Below are positions 21,748 to 31,544 of a DNA stretch of 64,000 nt, piece by piece. The notes under the pieces were generated by a model. The model was not told the DNA's origin. It did no database searches and saw only the letters and a list, made by a program, of their open reading frames with translations. The position numbers and the translations under genes are program-made. Position 1 is the first letter of the stretch, and the number at the start of each line of letters is the position of its first letter. Origin of the DNA: Aliiglaciecola sp. M165. GTDB lineage: Bacteria > Pseudomonadota > Gammaproteobacteria > Enterobacterales > Alteromonadaceae. The stretch lies in the NCBI RefSeq assembly GCF_007197995.1, contig NZ_VKKH01000006.1, positions 310,001 through 374,000 on the forward strand, given 5' to 3'.

Positions 21748-22557
21748 GTGTTTGAAAGAATAAAAGAAGATATTCAAAGTGTTTTTCATCGTGATCCCGC
21801 GGCAAGAACAACTTTTGAAGTGTTAACAAACTACCCAGGATTGCACGCCATCTGGTTCCATCGATTAGCGCACAAATTATGGGTGGGCAATTGGAAATGG
21901 TTGGCACGTACGCTATCTACCTTTTCTCGCTGGTTGACAGGTATTGAAATTCATCCGGGTGCCACACTAGGACGACGCTTTTTTATCGATCATGGTATGG
22001 GTGTGGTCATTGGTGAAACCGCACAGATTGGAGATGATGTTACCCTATATCACGGCGTGACATTGGGGGGGACCAGTTGGAATGGAGGTAAACGTCACCC
22101 CACTTTGGAAGACAATGTGGTTGTTGGTGCTGGTGCTAAAGTGCTTGGACCAATCACCATGCATAAAGGTGCAAAAGTTGGCTCTAATTCGGTGGTGGTT
22201 AAGGACGTTCCTGAAAATGCGACTGTGATTGGAATACCTGGCCGAATTGTAATGCAAAAAGCAGAAAAAGATCACGACAAACATCAACAACGTGATAAAA
22301 TCGCGCGCAAATATGGGTTTGATGCCTACGCCGTTGCGCCTGACAACCCAGACCCGGTGGCAAACGCCATTGGTGTAATGCTTGATCATGTGCATTTAAT
22401 TGATACGAAAGTTGAGGAAATGTGCAAGGCGATCAATGCCATGGGTGGTGAAGTGTGCGGTAAATCTTTACCCGCAATTAACCTGGAAAATTTTCAGGAT
22501 AGTGGCATGGCAGAAGATATACAAAAAGCCCGGGACGCCTTTGACCCCTCAATATAG
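21748..22557 (+). CDS. cysE: Serine O-acetyltransferase
   Basis: Makes O-acetylserine from serine and acetyl-CoA, the committed step to cysteine. The 269-residue product has the N-terminal helical domain and a left-handed beta-helix of hexapeptide repeats (from about residue 65), with catalytic [11 protein letters not shown] and HGVTLGGT segments. Translation starts at GTG 21748, two bases after the trmJ stop, with an AAAGG site inside the trmJ end. Its place before iscR-iscS fits cysteine supply to the IscS desulphurase. Confidence 0.96.
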   Translation: MFERIKEDIQSVFHRDPAARTTFEVLTNYPGLHAIWFHRLAHKLWVGNWKWLARTLSTFSRWLTGIEIHPGATLGRRFFIDHGMGVVIGETAQIGDDVTLYHGVTLGGTSWNGGKRHPTLEDNVVVGAGAKVLGPITMHKGAKVGSNSVVVKDVPENATVIGIPGRIVMQKAEKDHDKHQQRDKIARKYGFDAYAVAPDNPDPVANAIGVMLDHVHLIDTKVEEMCKAINAMGGEVCGKSLPAINLENFQDSGMAEDIQKARDAFDPSI

Positions 22558-22571
22558 CGCAATAGCTCCTA

Positions 22572-22621
22572 ATACTTGACTGTTTTACTTGGTTAAATAC
22601 TTGACTAATTTAGTCAGGTAT
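22572..22621 (+). promoter_or_regulatory. Two abutting IscR type-1 operators upstream of iscR
   Basis: The 25-bp site at 22597-22621 fits the known [2Fe-2S]-IscR type-1 consensus (ATA-N3-GACTA…TAGTC-N3-TAT pattern) at every conserved position and is nearly palindromic. A second copy starts exactly 25 bp earlier at 22572 with an intact left half (ATACTTGACT) and a degenerate right half. They lie 38 bp upstream of the iscR start, so negative autoregulation of the isc operon is expected. Confidence 0.88.
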
Positions 22622-22658
22622 GTGAAAATCTCGCCCATCTTGAAAGAGGGTGCGAGCT

Positions 22659-23147
22659 ATGAAACTAACATCTAAAGGTCGATATGCGGTGACAGCCATG
22701 TTGGATGTGGCGCTTCATTCACGCAGAGGGCCTGTGTCATTGGCAGACATCTCTGAACGTCAAGAAATTTCATTATCCTATCTTGAACAGCTATTCTCCC
22801 GTTTGCGTAAAGAAGAACTTGTGCAAAGTGTCCGAGGGCCAGGCGGCGGTTATAAACTGGGCCGACAAGCTGATGAAATTGCTGTTGGCGAGGTAATTCG
22901 TGCTGTTGACGAATCTGTCGATGCGACACGATGTCAAGGACATTCAGATTGCCAAGGCGGCGAACGCTGCTTAACACACAGTTTGTGGCAAGACCTCAGC
23001 GAGCGAATTAGTTTATTTCTCAATGGTATCACCTTGGGTGAACTTATGGCTAAGCAAGACGTAAAAGCCGTTGCAGGAAGACAAGATAGAACCAAACAAC
23101 TTAACAATATCGTTGCAAACGAAATTGAAATCAGTATGCAGCTTTAA
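22659..23147 (+). CDS. iscR: Fe-S cluster-sensing transcription regulator IscR
   Basis: Rrf2-family regulator that represses the isc operon when loaded with a [2Fe-2S] cluster. The 162-residue product has the N-terminal winged helix ([11 protein letters not shown]) and the cluster cysteines in [16 protein letters not shown]. The ATG at 22659 follows a GAGGG site; a start three codons earlier is not supported. The operator pair just upstream fits autoregulation. iscS follows after 12 bp. Confidence 0.97.
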   Translation: MKLTSKGRYAVTAMLDVALHSRRGPVSLADISERQEISLSYLEQLFSRLRKEELVQSVRGPGGGYKLGRQADEIAVGEVIRAVDESVDATRCQGHSDCQGGERCLTHSLWQDLSERISLFLNGITLGELMAKQDVKAVAGRQDRTKQLNNIVANEIEISMQL

Positions 23148-23159
23148 GCGGAGCAAGCA

Positions 23160-24383
23160 ATGAGCAATATCAACTTACCCATTTACTTAGATTACTCTTC
23201 GACAACGCCGGTTGACCCACGTGTTGCACAAAAGATGATGGAATGCTTGTCGCTTGAGGGCAATTTTGGTAATCCGGCATCGCGCTCACACAAATTTGGC
23301 TGGGTAGCAGAAGAAGCTGTCGATATCGCACGTAATCAAATTGCTGATTTGGTGAATGCAGACCCAAGAGAAATCGTTTTTACTTCAGGTGCAACTGAGT
23401 CAAACAACCTGGCAATAAAGGGCGCTGCGCATTTTTATGCTAAAAAAGGCAAGCACATAATCACTTTGAAAACCGAACATAAAGCTGTACTGGACGCATG
23501 TCGACAGCTTGAGCGAGAAGGTTTTGAAGTAACCTACATGACTCCCAAAGCGAACGGGTTATTGGACTTAGAAGAGTTCAAAAAGACCCTAAGAGCTGAC
23601 ACAGTGCTAGTGTCTATTATGCACGTTAACAATGAAATTGGCGTGATCCAAGACATTGAAGCCATTGGTGAAATATGTCGAGAAAACAAAGTGTTATTCC
23701 ATGTTGATGCTGCCCAAAGTACTGGCAAAGTCAATATCGATCTGCAAAACCTGAAAGTTGATTTAATGTCATTTTCCGGTCACAAAACCTACGGACCTAA
23801 AGGTATTGGAGCATTGTATGTGCGCCGCAAACCACGGGTACGTCTTGAAGCGCAAATGCACGGTGGAGGTCACGAGCGTGGAATGCGTTCAGGTACACTT
23901 GCTACCCACCAAATCGTTGGCATGGGTGAAGCGTTTAGAATCGCCAAAGAAGAAATGGCAGATGAAAATGCACGTATCTTAAAACTACGGGATCGTTTGT
24001 GGAACGGTGTAAAAGACATTGAAGAAGTTTATTTAAACGGTGATCTAGAGCAACGCGTTGCGGCAAATCTTAATGTTAGTTTTGCTTATGTTGAAGGTGA
24101 ATCCTTGATCATGGCACTTAAGGACATGGCAGTATCTTCTGGTTCAGCTTGTACGTCAGCCAGCCTAGAGCCATCTTATGTTTTGCGCGCACTGGGCCTG
24201 AACGATGAATTAGCCCACAGTTCGATTCGCTTTACTATCGGCCGTTTTACCACCGAAGAAGAAATAGATTATGTCATTGATGTAGTAAAAAATGCGATCA
24301 CTAAGTTGCGCGAGATGTCTCCATTGTGGGATATGTTTAAAGACGGCGTTGACTTAGAAAAAGTCGAGTGGGTACACCACTAA
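23160..24383 (+). CDS. iscS: Cysteine desulphurase IscS
   Basis: PLP enzyme that takes sulphur from cysteine for Fe-S clusters, thiolated tRNA and other acceptors. The 407-residue product has the PLP lysine in [12 protein letters not shown] and the persulphide cysteine in [17 protein letters not shown]. It is the second gene of the isc operon. A 93-bp gap to iscU, longer than the other gaps, is where the E. coli transcript is processed under RyhB control; I saw no clear equivalent here. Confidence 0.97.
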   Translation: MSNINLPIYLDYSSTTPVDPRVAQKMMECLSLEGNFGNPASRSHKFGWVAEEAVDIARNQIADLVNADPREIVFTSGATESNNLAIKGAAHFYAKKGKHIITLKTEHKAVLDACRQLEREGFEVTYMTPKANGLLDLEEFKKTLRADTVLVSIMHVNNEIGVIQDIEAIGEICRENKVLFHVDAAQSTGKVNIDLQNLKVDLMSFSGHKTYGPKGIGALYVRRKPRVRLEAQMHGGGHERGMRSGTLATHQIVGMGEAFRIAKEEMADENARILKLRDRLWNGVKDIEEVYLNGDLEQRVAANLNVSFAYVEGESLIMALKDMAVSSGSACTSASLEPSYVLRALGLNDELAHSSIRFTIGRFTTEEEIDYVIDVVKNAITKLREMSPLWDMFKDGVDLEKVEWVHH

Positions 24384-24476
24384 CACAGAACTAAAATAGT
24401 CGCAGTTTGACTGTGAGTAATTCAAGAACAGAATTTGGTTTAAACGCGAGCAATCGCAAATATTGAGGTAAGTAAC

Positions 24477-24857
24477 ATGGCTTACAGTGAAAAAGTAATT
24501 GACCATTATGAAAATCCCCGCAACGTGGGTGGTTTTGATAAGAACGATCCGACTATCGCAACAGGCATGGTTGGAGCTCCTGCATGTGGTGACGTAATGA
24601 AACTGCAACTTAAAGTAGGTGAAAACGGCGTGATTGAAGATGCCAAGTTTAAGACTTATGGTTGTGGCTCTGCGATTGCCTCTAGCTCACTCGTGACTGA
24701 ATGGGTAAAAGGCAAAACTTTAGATGAAGCCGTTACCATCAAAAACACTGACATTGCAGAAGAGCTAGCGCTTCCGCCAGTTAAAATCCACTGCTCTATT
24801 TTGGCTGAAGACGCCATCAAAGCGGCAGTTGATGATTACAAATCTAAAAACGCTTAG
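24477..24857 (+). CDS. iscU: Fe-S cluster scaffold IscU
   Basis: Scaffold on which IscS sulphur and iron form a [2Fe-2S] cluster before HscA/HscB-assisted transfer. The 126-residue product has the three cluster cysteines in GAPACGD, KTYGCGSA and KIHCSILA, and the HscA-recognition LPPVK motif just before the last cysteine. An AGGTAAG ribosome site precedes the ATG. Confidence 0.98.
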   Translation: MAYSEKVIDHYENPRNVGGFDKNDPTIATGMVGAPACGDVMKLQLKVGENGVIEDAKFKTYGCGSAIASSSLVTEWVKGKTLDEAVTIKNTDIAEELALPPVKIHCSILAEDAIKAAVDDYKSKNA

Positions 24858-24872
24858 TAGTAAGAGGTACAA

Positions 24873-25199
24873 GTGTTGGGCATTAAAATATCAGACGCAG
24901 CCGCTCAGCGGGCCAGAAGCTTTCTGGAAAATAGAGGCAAAGGCCTCGGACTGCGTTTAGGGGTTAAAACAACGGGTTGTTCAGGCTTGGCCTATGTGCT
25001 GGAGTTTGTTGATGACTTGAACCCTGACGACGAAGTTTTCGAAGACAATGGCGTCAAGATTATTATCGACGGCAAAAGTTTGGTTTACCTAGACGGTACC
25101 GAATTAGATTTTGCTAAAGAAGGGTTGAATGAAGGCTTTTTGTTCAATAATCCAAATGCAAATGGTGAATGCGGGTGTGGTGAGAGTTTTAACGTTTAA
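24873..25199 (+). CDS. iscA: A-type Fe-S carrier IscA
   Basis: Accepts clusters from IscU and delivers them to apoproteins. The 108-residue product has the three conserved cysteines in [10 protein letters not shown] and GECGCGESF. Translation begins at GTG 24873 (or the TTG next to it) behind an AAGAGG site, 15 bp after iscU. Confidence 0.96.
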   Translation: MLGIKISDAAAQRARSFLENRGKGLGLRLGVKTTGCSGLAYVLEFVDDLNPDDEVFEDNGVKIIIDGKSLVYLDGTELDFAKEGLNEGFLFNNPNANGECGCGESFNV

Positions 25200-25252
25200 C
25201 TCAACCACGCCTGGCACTTCTTTCAGAACTCACTAACATAGACCAACATTCA

Positions 25253-25783
25253 ATGAATTTTTTCACTTTGTTTGGATTACCAGAACAATTTAAACTCGAT
25301 AAAAATCATCTCGCTAACGTCTATAAATCGTTAGCGCAGGTGACTCATCCAGACAAGTTTTCAACGGCAAGTCAGCAACAAAAGCTGCTTTCCGTGCAAA
25401 AAAGCTCCCAAGTGAATGATGGATACAATGTTTTAAAGCATCCTCTTTCTCGTGCTGAACATATGCTGGAATTACGTGGTTTGTCATTGCAACATGAAAC
25501 CAAAACACTTCAAGATCCTGCGTTCTTAATGCAACAAATGGAGTGGCGAGAGCAACTTGAAGATGCTCAATATGCCAAAGAGCCTATGGCTGTTTTGGAA
25601 GACCTGGAGCAAGAGCTGCAAACGCAAACTGCCGAACAATATAAAATTCTCGAAGATTTGCTGGTCAGCAGTGACGAGCAATCTAATCAAAAGGCCGCTG
25701 CGGAAATACGCAAATTAAAATTTATGCACAAGCTTCTATCTGAAATAGCGCGCAAAGAAGAAGAGTGGTTTGATGACTTCTAA
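25253..25783 (+). CDS. hscB: Co-chaperone HscB
   Basis: J-domain protein that brings IscU to the Hsp70 HscA. The 176-residue product has the HPD motif at residues 32-34 and a C-terminal three-helix IscU-binding domain beginning around EDAQYAKEPMAVLEDLE. It lies 53 bp after iscA in the operon. Confidence 0.96.
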   Translation: MNFFTLFGLPEQFKLDKNHLANVYKSLAQVTHPDKFSTASQQQKLLSVQKSSQVNDGYNVLKHPLSRAEHMLELRGLSLQHETKTLQDPAFLMQQMEWREQLEDAQYAKEPMAVLEDLEQELQTQTAEQYKILEDLLVSSDEQSNQKAAAEIRKLKFMHKLLSEIARKEEEWFDDF

Positions 25784-25865
25784 TACAAATACATATACGT
25801 ATTGGAATAGGACTGCTAGCCTTACACACCATTTTTGTCTAACACAGTATAAGTAGATATCGTTT

Positions 25866-27731
25866 ATGGCCCTTTTGCAAATTGCTGAACCTGGTCAAGC
25901 ACCCGCCCCACACGAAAGAAAATTGGCGGTAGGCATTGATCTGGGTACTACAAACTCTCTTGTTGCCACAGTCCGAAGTGGTAAAACTGAAACCTTGGCT
26001 GATAGTGAAGGCAACCATTTATTACCCTCGGTGGTACATTATTCAGCGGTGAAAAAAGTCATAGGTGAGCAGGCAAAACTCAATGCCAGCAAGGATCCCG
26101 CTAACACTGTTTCGTCGGTAAAACGCTTGTTAGGCCGCAATCTAAACGATATTAAAGCGACTTACCCTAATTTGCCTTATGAGTTTGGCAACAACGAGAA
26201 CAATGTCACTATTCAAGTAGCCGGAAACACCGTGAACCCAGTAAGTGTGTCTGCGGAAATTCTGAACGCCTTAAAACAACGATCTGAGCAGACCCTTGGT
26301 GATGAATTAACCGGGGCGGTCATTACCGTACCTGCCTATTTTGATGATGCGCAACGCCAGGGTACTAAAGATGCTGCTCAGTTGGCAGGGTTACATGTTT
26401 TGCGCTTGTTAAACGAACCTACGGCAGCGGCAATTGCCTATGGACTTGATTCAGGACAAGAAGGCGTCATTGCCATTTATGATCTGGGTGGGGGGACATT
26501 TGATATTTCGTTACTCAGACTCTCAAAAGGCGTCTTCGAAGTACTGGCAACAGGTGGTGACACGGCGCTAGGCGGCGATGATTTTGACCACCTGCTATTT
26601 GATTTCATTTGTCAGCAAGCCAAATTGCCCGAAGAATTATCACCTCAATTGAGGCGCAGAATCTTAGACGATGCCAAAGCTGCCAAAGAGGCTCTTTCCA
26701 ACGATTCTGGTGTTGATGTGCAGTTTATCGATGATGAAGGCAACAGCCATGTGGTCGTCATCAGTTGCATGAAATTTGAAGCGTTAATACAGCCACTGAT
26801 TAAAAAGACCTTACGATCATGCAAACGCGCCGTAAAAGATGCGCAGGTGGAATTAGACGAAATTTTGCAGGTAGTGATGGTCGGTGGTTCAACGCGGGTG
26901 CCCAGTGTCAGGCATGAAGTGGGACAGTTTTTCGGTAAAACACCTTTAACTTCAATTGACCCAGACAAAGTCGTCGCCATTGGTGCGGCAATTCAAGCCG
27001 ATATATTAGCTGGCAATAAGCCAGACAATGAGATGCTGCTGTTGGATGTTTTGCCACTCTCCCTGGGTATCGAGACGATGGGTGGATTGACCGAAAAAAT
27101 CATTCCACGTAATACCACCATTCCTGTAGCAAAAGCACAGGAATTCACGACTTTCAAAGATGGTCAAACCGCCATGATGGTTCATGTGCTGCAAGGCGAA
27201 CGTGAACTTGTTGCTGATTGTCGATCGCTGGCCAAATTTAATTTGACCGGCATTCCGCCTATGACGGCTGGCGCGGCGCATATTCGGGTAACCTTCCAAG
27301 TCGACGCTGACGGTTTGTTAAGTGTTACTGCTATGGAAAAGTCGACTGGAGTGAAAGCAGAAATTCAAGTGAAACCCTCATACGGATTAGAGGAATCGCA
27401 AGTGGCTGACATGCTCAAATCTTCAATGGAACATGCCAAAGAAGATATGCAAGCACGCATGCTTAAAGAGCAACAGGTTGAAGTTGCTCGTGTCGCAGAG
27501 TCTCTCAAAAGTGCATTGGATAAAGACGGCAAAGCATTGCTTTCAGACGTCGAGTTTGCCGCCATAAACGAAGCAATGCAAAGCATGATCACCATCGGCC
27601 AAAGCAATGACATTGAAGCAATTAAACAAGCGATCGAAAAAGTCGACAACATAAGTCAAGCCTTTGCCGCGAGACGTATGGACAAATCAATTAATCAAGC
27701 GTTGGCTGGTCACTCAGTTGACGAACTATAA
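25866..27731 (+). CDS. hscA: Hsp70-family chaperone HscA
   Basis: Specialised Hsp70 that uses ATP to release clusters from IscU through its LPPVK motif. The 621-residue product shows [30 protein letters not shown] and the linker [17 protein letters not shown] before the substrate domain. It is the standard length for HscA, about 20 residues shorter than DnaK and without the acidic DnaK tail. An 82-bp gap separates it from hscB. Confidence 0.97.
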   Translation: MALLQIAEPGQAPAPHERKLAVGIDLGTTNSLVATVRSGKTETLADSEGNHLLPSVVHYSAVKKVIGEQAKLNASKDPANTVSSVKRLLGRNLNDIKATYPNLPYEFGNNENNVTIQVAGNTVNPVSVSAEILNALKQRSEQTLGDELTGAVITVPAYFDDAQRQGTKDAAQLAGLHVLRLLNEPTAAAIAYGLDSGQEGVIAIYDLGGGTFDISLLRLSKGVFEVLATGGDTALGGDDFDHLLFDFICQQAKLPEELSPQLRRRILDDAKAAKEALSNDSGVDVQFIDDEGNSHVVVISCMKFEALIQPLIKKTLRSCKRAVKDAQVELDEILQVVMVGGSTRVPSVRHEVGQFFGKTPLTSIDPDKVVAIGAAIQADILAGNKPDNEMLLLDVLPLSLGIETMGGLTEKIIPRNTTIPVAKAQEFTTFKDGQTAMMVHVLQGERELVADCRSLAKFNLTGIPPMTAGAAHIRVTFQVDADGLLSVTAMEKSTGVKAEIQVKPSYGLEESQVADMLKSSMEHAKEDMQARMLKEQQVEVARVAESLKSALDKDGKALLSDVEFAAINEAMQSMITIGQSNDIEAIKQAIEKVDNISQAFAARRMDKSINQALAGHSVDEL

Positions 27732-27750
27732 GAGTTAACAGGAGCTTCGT

Positions 27751-28089
27751 ATGCCACAAATAATCTTTTTACCCCATGAAGAACTGTGTCCAGACGGCGC
27801 AGTACTTGAAGGCGAAAAAGGCACTTCAGTCCTTGATGTGGCACTGAAAAATGGCATTGGTATTGAGCATGCGTGCGAAAAAGTCTGTGCCTGCACAACA
27901 TGCCACGTACTGATCCGCGAGGGCCTTGATTCGCTCGGTGAGGTAGATGATCTGGAAGAAGATATGTTGGATAAAGCCTGGGGCTTAGAGCCTGATTCCA
28001 GATTAGGCTGCCAGGCCATAATCAACGACGAAGACTTGGTTGTCGAAATTCCTAAATACACAGTAAACATGGTGTCAGAGAATCACTAG
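27751..28089 (+). CDS. fdx: [2Fe-2S] ferredoxin of the isc operon
   Basis: Adrenodoxin-type ferredoxin that supplies electrons for cluster assembly. The 112-residue product has the cluster cysteines in HACEKVCACTTCHVL and RLGCQA. A good AACAGGAG ribosome site is present. In many relatives iscX follows; here a terminator hairpin follows and no iscX-like frame is present. Confidence 0.96.
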   Translation: MPQIIFLPHEELCPDGAVLEGEKGTSVLDVALKNGIGIEHACEKVCACTTCHVLIREGLDSLGEVDDLEEDMLDKAWGLEPDSRLGCQAIINDEDLVVEIPKYTVNMVSENH

Positions 28090-28112
28090 GCCAACCAAAT
28101 TTTGATTAGAAG

Positions 28113-28146
28113 GGGCGAGTCAGTGTAAACGGACTTGCCCTTTTTT
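28113..28146 (+). terminator. Rho-independent terminator after fdx
   Basis: GGGCGAGTC (28113-28121) pairs with GACTTGCCC (28132-28140), with one G-U pair, and is followed by TTTTTT. It ends the isc operon. Confidence 0.85.
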
Positions 28147-28160
28147 CATTAAACGTTTTG

Positions 28161-28194
28161 TTTCACATCCATTTCACAGTTTAATCGTTACCTT
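28161..28194 (+). promoter_or_regulatory. Direct-repeat operator and promoter, copy 1 (ABC exporter)
   Basis: TTTCACA (28161-28167), four bases, TTTCACA (28172-28178), then exactly ten bases to TACCTT (28189-28194), a possible -10. The 11-bp repeat phase and the repeat taking the -35 position fit activation by an OmpR/PhoB-family regulator. The same arrangement recurs at 31485 and 34768. Confidence 0.65.
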
Positions 28195-28223
28195 GGGCAT
28201 ATACACTAACAAGAGTAACGCCC

Positions 28224-28910
28224 ATGCCTAGTCAAATTATACTGAATGACGTCAGCCAATCGTTTTTTTTAAACGATTCAAAAATTACTTTGTTTAAAAA
28301 CCTCAATGTGTCGATTTCTCAAGGCGAGTCTTATGCGATAACCGGGCCCTCTGGTGCAGGTAAATCAAGTTTACTCATGTTGATGTCTGGGTTAGAACAA
28401 GCTGCAACAGGACAAGGTATATACCGCAACAATAATCAACAGAAAACACTTGATGAATTGCGCTCTGAAATTGGTTTTATCTTTCAGCAGTTCCATTTAT
28501 TGCCGGAGCTGACGGCACTGAACAACGTTGCATTGCCGTTAAAATTAAGAGGGGACAAGGATGCCTTGCCGAAGGCAAAAATCTGGCTAGAGAAGGTTGG
28601 TTTACAGCAAAGACAGCATCACAAGCCCTCGGAATTAAGTGGTGGAGAACAGCAGCGAGTCGCAATAGCTAGAGCTTTGGTATTTAACCCAAAGTTTATC
28701 TTCGCAGATGAACCTACAGGAAATTTGGATCAGAAAAGTGCACGGGAAGTCACTGATATATTGTTCTCTTGTTGCGAGGAAAACAATGCTGGTTTGGTTA
28801 TTGTTACCCATAGCGACAAGTTAGCCAGCAAAGCGAAGCATATTTTTACCTTGTCTGACGGGCAATTTAAACTAGCCAGTACAAACAATTTAGAGGTGAT
28901 AGCATGCTAA
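28224..28910 (+). CDS. ABC exporter ATP-binding protein (YbbA/LolD-like)
   Basis: A 228-residue ATPase of the MacB/LolD/YbbA branch. Walker A GPSGAGKS is at residues 41-48, followed by the Q-loop [13 protein letters not shown], the signature [15 protein letters not shown] and Walker [10 protein letters not shown]. It overlaps the following permease gene by seven bases (ATG inside the end), so the two form one complex. The pairing with an ~830-residue permease suggests E. coli YbbA-YbbP rather than LolCDE or FtsEX. YbbAP is thought to extract hydrophobic compounds from the inner membrane; the substrate here is unknown. Confidence 0.85.
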   Translation: MPSQIILNDVSQSFFLNDSKITLFKNLNVSISQGESYAITGPSGAGKSSLLMLMSGLEQAATGQGIYRNNNQQKTLDELRSEIGFIFQQFHLLPELTALNNVALPLKLRGDKDALPKAKIWLEKVGLQQRQHHKPSELSGGEQQRVAIARALVFNPKFIFADEPTGNLDQKSAREVTDILFSCCEENNAGLVIVTHSDKLASKAKHIFTLSDGQFKLASTNNLEVIAC

Positions 28911-31402
28911 AGAGCACCTCGATACGCGCCAATACAGCACTGGCCTGGCACTTTTACAGGCAAGAATATTCGCAATCTCACCAACGTCTTTTGCGTTGGG
29001 TACAAGGCATACTTCTGCTATTTATCATCACCCTAAGCCAATCCAGCGATAGTATTCAAAATTATCTACAGATGAATTTAAACGGCCTGCTGGGAGCTGA
29101 TGTGGTGCTCAGTCAGCAACAATCACTCACCACGGAACAACATAGTGAAATTTTGGACATTGCAGATAAGGTTGTGGTGACCCAACAAGTCAAAACGACG
29201 CTGACTCATGACGGAAAATGGCAACAAGCTCAGATTAAAGCTGTAGATAGTCGATACCCACTGCAAGGCGAATTAATAACGTCGTCAACGTTAGATGGCG
29301 TTGGACAGTCAAATTCTTCGGGACCTCAATCTGGCCATATTTGGTTGGATGCCAGATTACTTGCTAGCTTGTCGTTAACCATTGGTGACTATTTGACTAT
29401 CGCAGAGCAACGCTTTGCCGTATCGAGAATATTGCAACATGAACCAGACAGATTAATGGAAGGGCATACGGTAGCGATGCGAGCCATGATCCATACCGAA
29501 GATATGGCGGCATTAGGCTTTGCCCCCGAACTTATTCATTATCGATATTTAATTGCCGCAAACTCCGAGCAAACCAATCAGCTGATTGATTGGCAAAAGG
29601 AACATTTGCCAGCGGCTGTCATACGTCATAAACAAGGTCAACATCCGTTAGCGCTATTTTGGCAAAGAACCGAAAATTTCATGGGACTTGCTTCGATTAT
29701 TTTATTTTTTATGGCTGCCATTGCAATCGAGCAGCTAACCCAGGTTCATATGAAAAAGGACCAGTTTTTTTCAGCTGTGTGCATGAGTTTGGGGGCGTCA
29801 AAGGCCGCAGGGTTGCGTGTATCCTTATTAAAATGGTGTATTAGCATCGTTTTTTTGCTGCCGGTTGTTGTATTCGTGTCAGCAGGCTGTCACTGGCTGA
29901 TTATGCACTTTTTAAGTAATACGTTTAGCGATTTGCAATGGCACTGGAATTTTTATTCAGTCGTAAAGCCCATTGCTGCCGTTGTCGCCATCTTTGCTGT
30001 TTTTCACATGCCGGTTTGGTTGGCTGTTCACAAAAGCTCGGTTGCTAGACTCTTTGTTGGCGATTATAGAGGGTTGAGTCATTGGGTGAGCAAAATTAGC
30101 AGCATTCTCGTATTGCTCGGTGTAACACTTATCTATTCAGATAACGGGTTGTTAACTTTAATGATGGTGACCGTCATCGCAGTTACCATCGCTTTGATGA
30201 TCTTCCTTAGTTGGAGCAGCTTAACAATAGGTGAGATGTTGACTCAGCGAGTGTCAGGGCTTGTTCCTTTTGCGTTATTTATGATGAAACAGCGTCTGGT
30301 AAGTAAAAGCACGCAAATAATGGGTATTGGGCTGTGTGCATTTTTACTACTATTTACACTTATGCTGCTTAAAGACCTCGGTCAAACAATGACGTCCTAT
30401 CAGCGTCAACATGACGGTAATGTGTTTATTTCTAAAGCCACACAAGTGCAAATGGAATTTATCGAGGATTGGGCCAGTGAACAGGACATATCCTTGCGTC
30501 AAATAAAACCCTATATGTATGCCAAGCTGACAGCAGTTAATGAACAATCACTTGCACGATTTAGTCAAAAACCCAGTGACAGTATGGCCACTTTCAGTCA
30601 AGCGATACGGTTGCACTGGAGTCAAACAGTACCGCAAAACAACGTTGTGGCCAGTGGACAATGGTGGCAGTCTGATGAGCAAAACTGGCAACAAATTTCT
30701 ATTGAACAGGAAGTGATGACAGACCTTGGCTTAGAGCTTGGTGATTGGCTGACTTTTTACATCAATCAACAAAGCTATGATTTTGAAATTGTCGCAAGCC
30801 ATAACTATAAACCAGGTGCTGGTTCAATTACCTTTTGGGTGCAGATGCCGCCCAGTGCGCTTGATCATATTCAATCACCGCATTTTAGTATGGCAAGTAT
30901 GGAGTTAATGGATGAGCAATGGTCAGTATTGGCACCCTTATGGCAAAAATTCCCAACGCTTCTGATGGTGTCATTGAAAGAACTCACTCAGCGCTTTGAT
31001 AAATTATTGGCCATGATCACTAACGTGATTAGTGGTTTCTCATTGATGATAGTGTTGTTGGCTGCGGTAGTGATTTTAGCCTCCATCAATTCTCTGGAGT
31101 CTAATGAAAAGAAAAAGAACAGTGTGATCATGAGCTTTGGATTTTCTCGTTCAACCTGCTTAAAACTCAACCTGATAGAATGGTTTGTTACCGCAAGCAT
31201 AACTGCTGTAGGGGCAATTTTAGGGACATACATTGCGGGGCTATTGATCTATCAGTCACAATTTTCGTTGACGTATAAACCTGATTTTGTTTGGCTGTTT
31301 TTAACGCTTTTGATCATATTAAGTTTAACTACAACATTAGGTGTTTATGCCAGTCGAAATAGCTTAAAAAGTTCGGTCAGGCAATTGCTATCCGGTACCT
31401 GA
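28904..31402 (+). CDS. ABC exporter permease, YbbP/FtsX-type
   Basis: An 832-residue inner-membrane protein. After a first span (residues ~30-48) comes a ~200-residue periplasmic domain, then a cluster of spans in the middle (about residues 250-440 and 460-485), a second periplasmic domain, and three C-terminal spans (about 700-830). This duplicated FtsX-like layout of about ten spans matches the YbbP family of macrolide-exporter-type permeases. The first periplasmic part is rich in His and Gln. Preceded by its ATPase and followed by a hairpin at 31423. Confidence 0.82.
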   Translation: MLKSTSIRANTALAWHFYRQEYSQSHQRLLRWVQGILLLFIITLSQSSDSIQNYLQMNLNGLLGADVVLSQQQSLTTEQHSEILDIADKVVVTQQVKTTLTHDGKWQQAQIKAVDSRYPLQGELITSSTLDGVGQSNSSGPQSGHIWLDARLLASLSLTIGDYLTIAEQRFAVSRILQHEPDRLMEGHTVAMRAMIHTEDMAALGFAPELIHYRYLIAANSEQTNQLIDWQKEHLPAAVIRHKQGQHPLALFWQRTENFMGLASIILFFMAAIAIEQLTQVHMKKDQFFSAVCMSLGASKAAGLRVSLLKWCISIVFLLPVVVFVSAGCHWLIMHFLSNTFSDLQWHWNFYSVVKPIAAVVAIFAVFHMPVWLAVHKSSVARLFVGDYRGLSHWVSKISSILVLLGVTLIYSDNGLLTLMMVTVIAVTIALMIFLSWSSLTIGEMLTQRVSGLVPFALFMMKQRLVSKSTQIMGIGLCAFLLLFTLMLLKDLGQTMTSYQRQHDGNVFISKATQVQMEFIEDWASEQDISLRQIKPYMYAKLTAVNEQSLARFSQKPSDSMATFSQAIRLHWSQTVPQNNVVASGQWWQSDEQNWQQISIEQEVMTDLGLELGDWLTFYINQQSYDFEIVASHNYKPGAGSITFWVQMPPSALDHIQSPHFSMASMELMDEQWSVLAPLWQKFPTLLMVSLKELTQRFDKLLAMITNVISGFSLMIVLLAAVVILASINSLESNEKKKNSVIMSFGFSRSTCLKLNLIEWFVTASITAVGAILGTYIAGLLIYQSQFSLTYKPDFVWLFLTLLIILSLTTTLGVYASRNSLKSSVRQLLSGT

Positions 31403-31422
31403 ACCCAATACAAAATTAATGA

Positions 31423-31446
31423 TAAGCCCATACGTCGATGGGCTTA
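31423..31446. terminator. Hairpin between the ABC permease and the DJ-1/TPR gene
   Basis: Perfect 9-bp stem (TAAGCCCAT, 31423-31431, with its complement at 31438-31446) and a six-base loop. No clear T-run follows, so termination is only suggested, but an independent promoter lies 40 bp downstream. Confidence 0.45.
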
Positions 31447-31484
31447 GAATTGGGGTTAAATATATTTTTGACAGTCTTTATTCA

Positions 31485-31518
31485 TTTCACATTCTTTTCA
31501 CAGTCTTGATTTTAATCT
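31485..31518 (+). promoter_or_regulatory. Direct-repeat operator and promoter, copy 2 (DJ-1/two-component unit)
   Basis: TTTCACA (31485-31491), four bases, TTTCACA (31496-31502), ten bases, then TAATCT (31513-31518) as -10. The predicted transcript would start near 31525, just before the AGGAGG ribosome site of the gene at 31545. Confidence 0.7.
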
Positions 31519-31544
31519 GTGTGCAACATTTAGGAGGAAACCCA

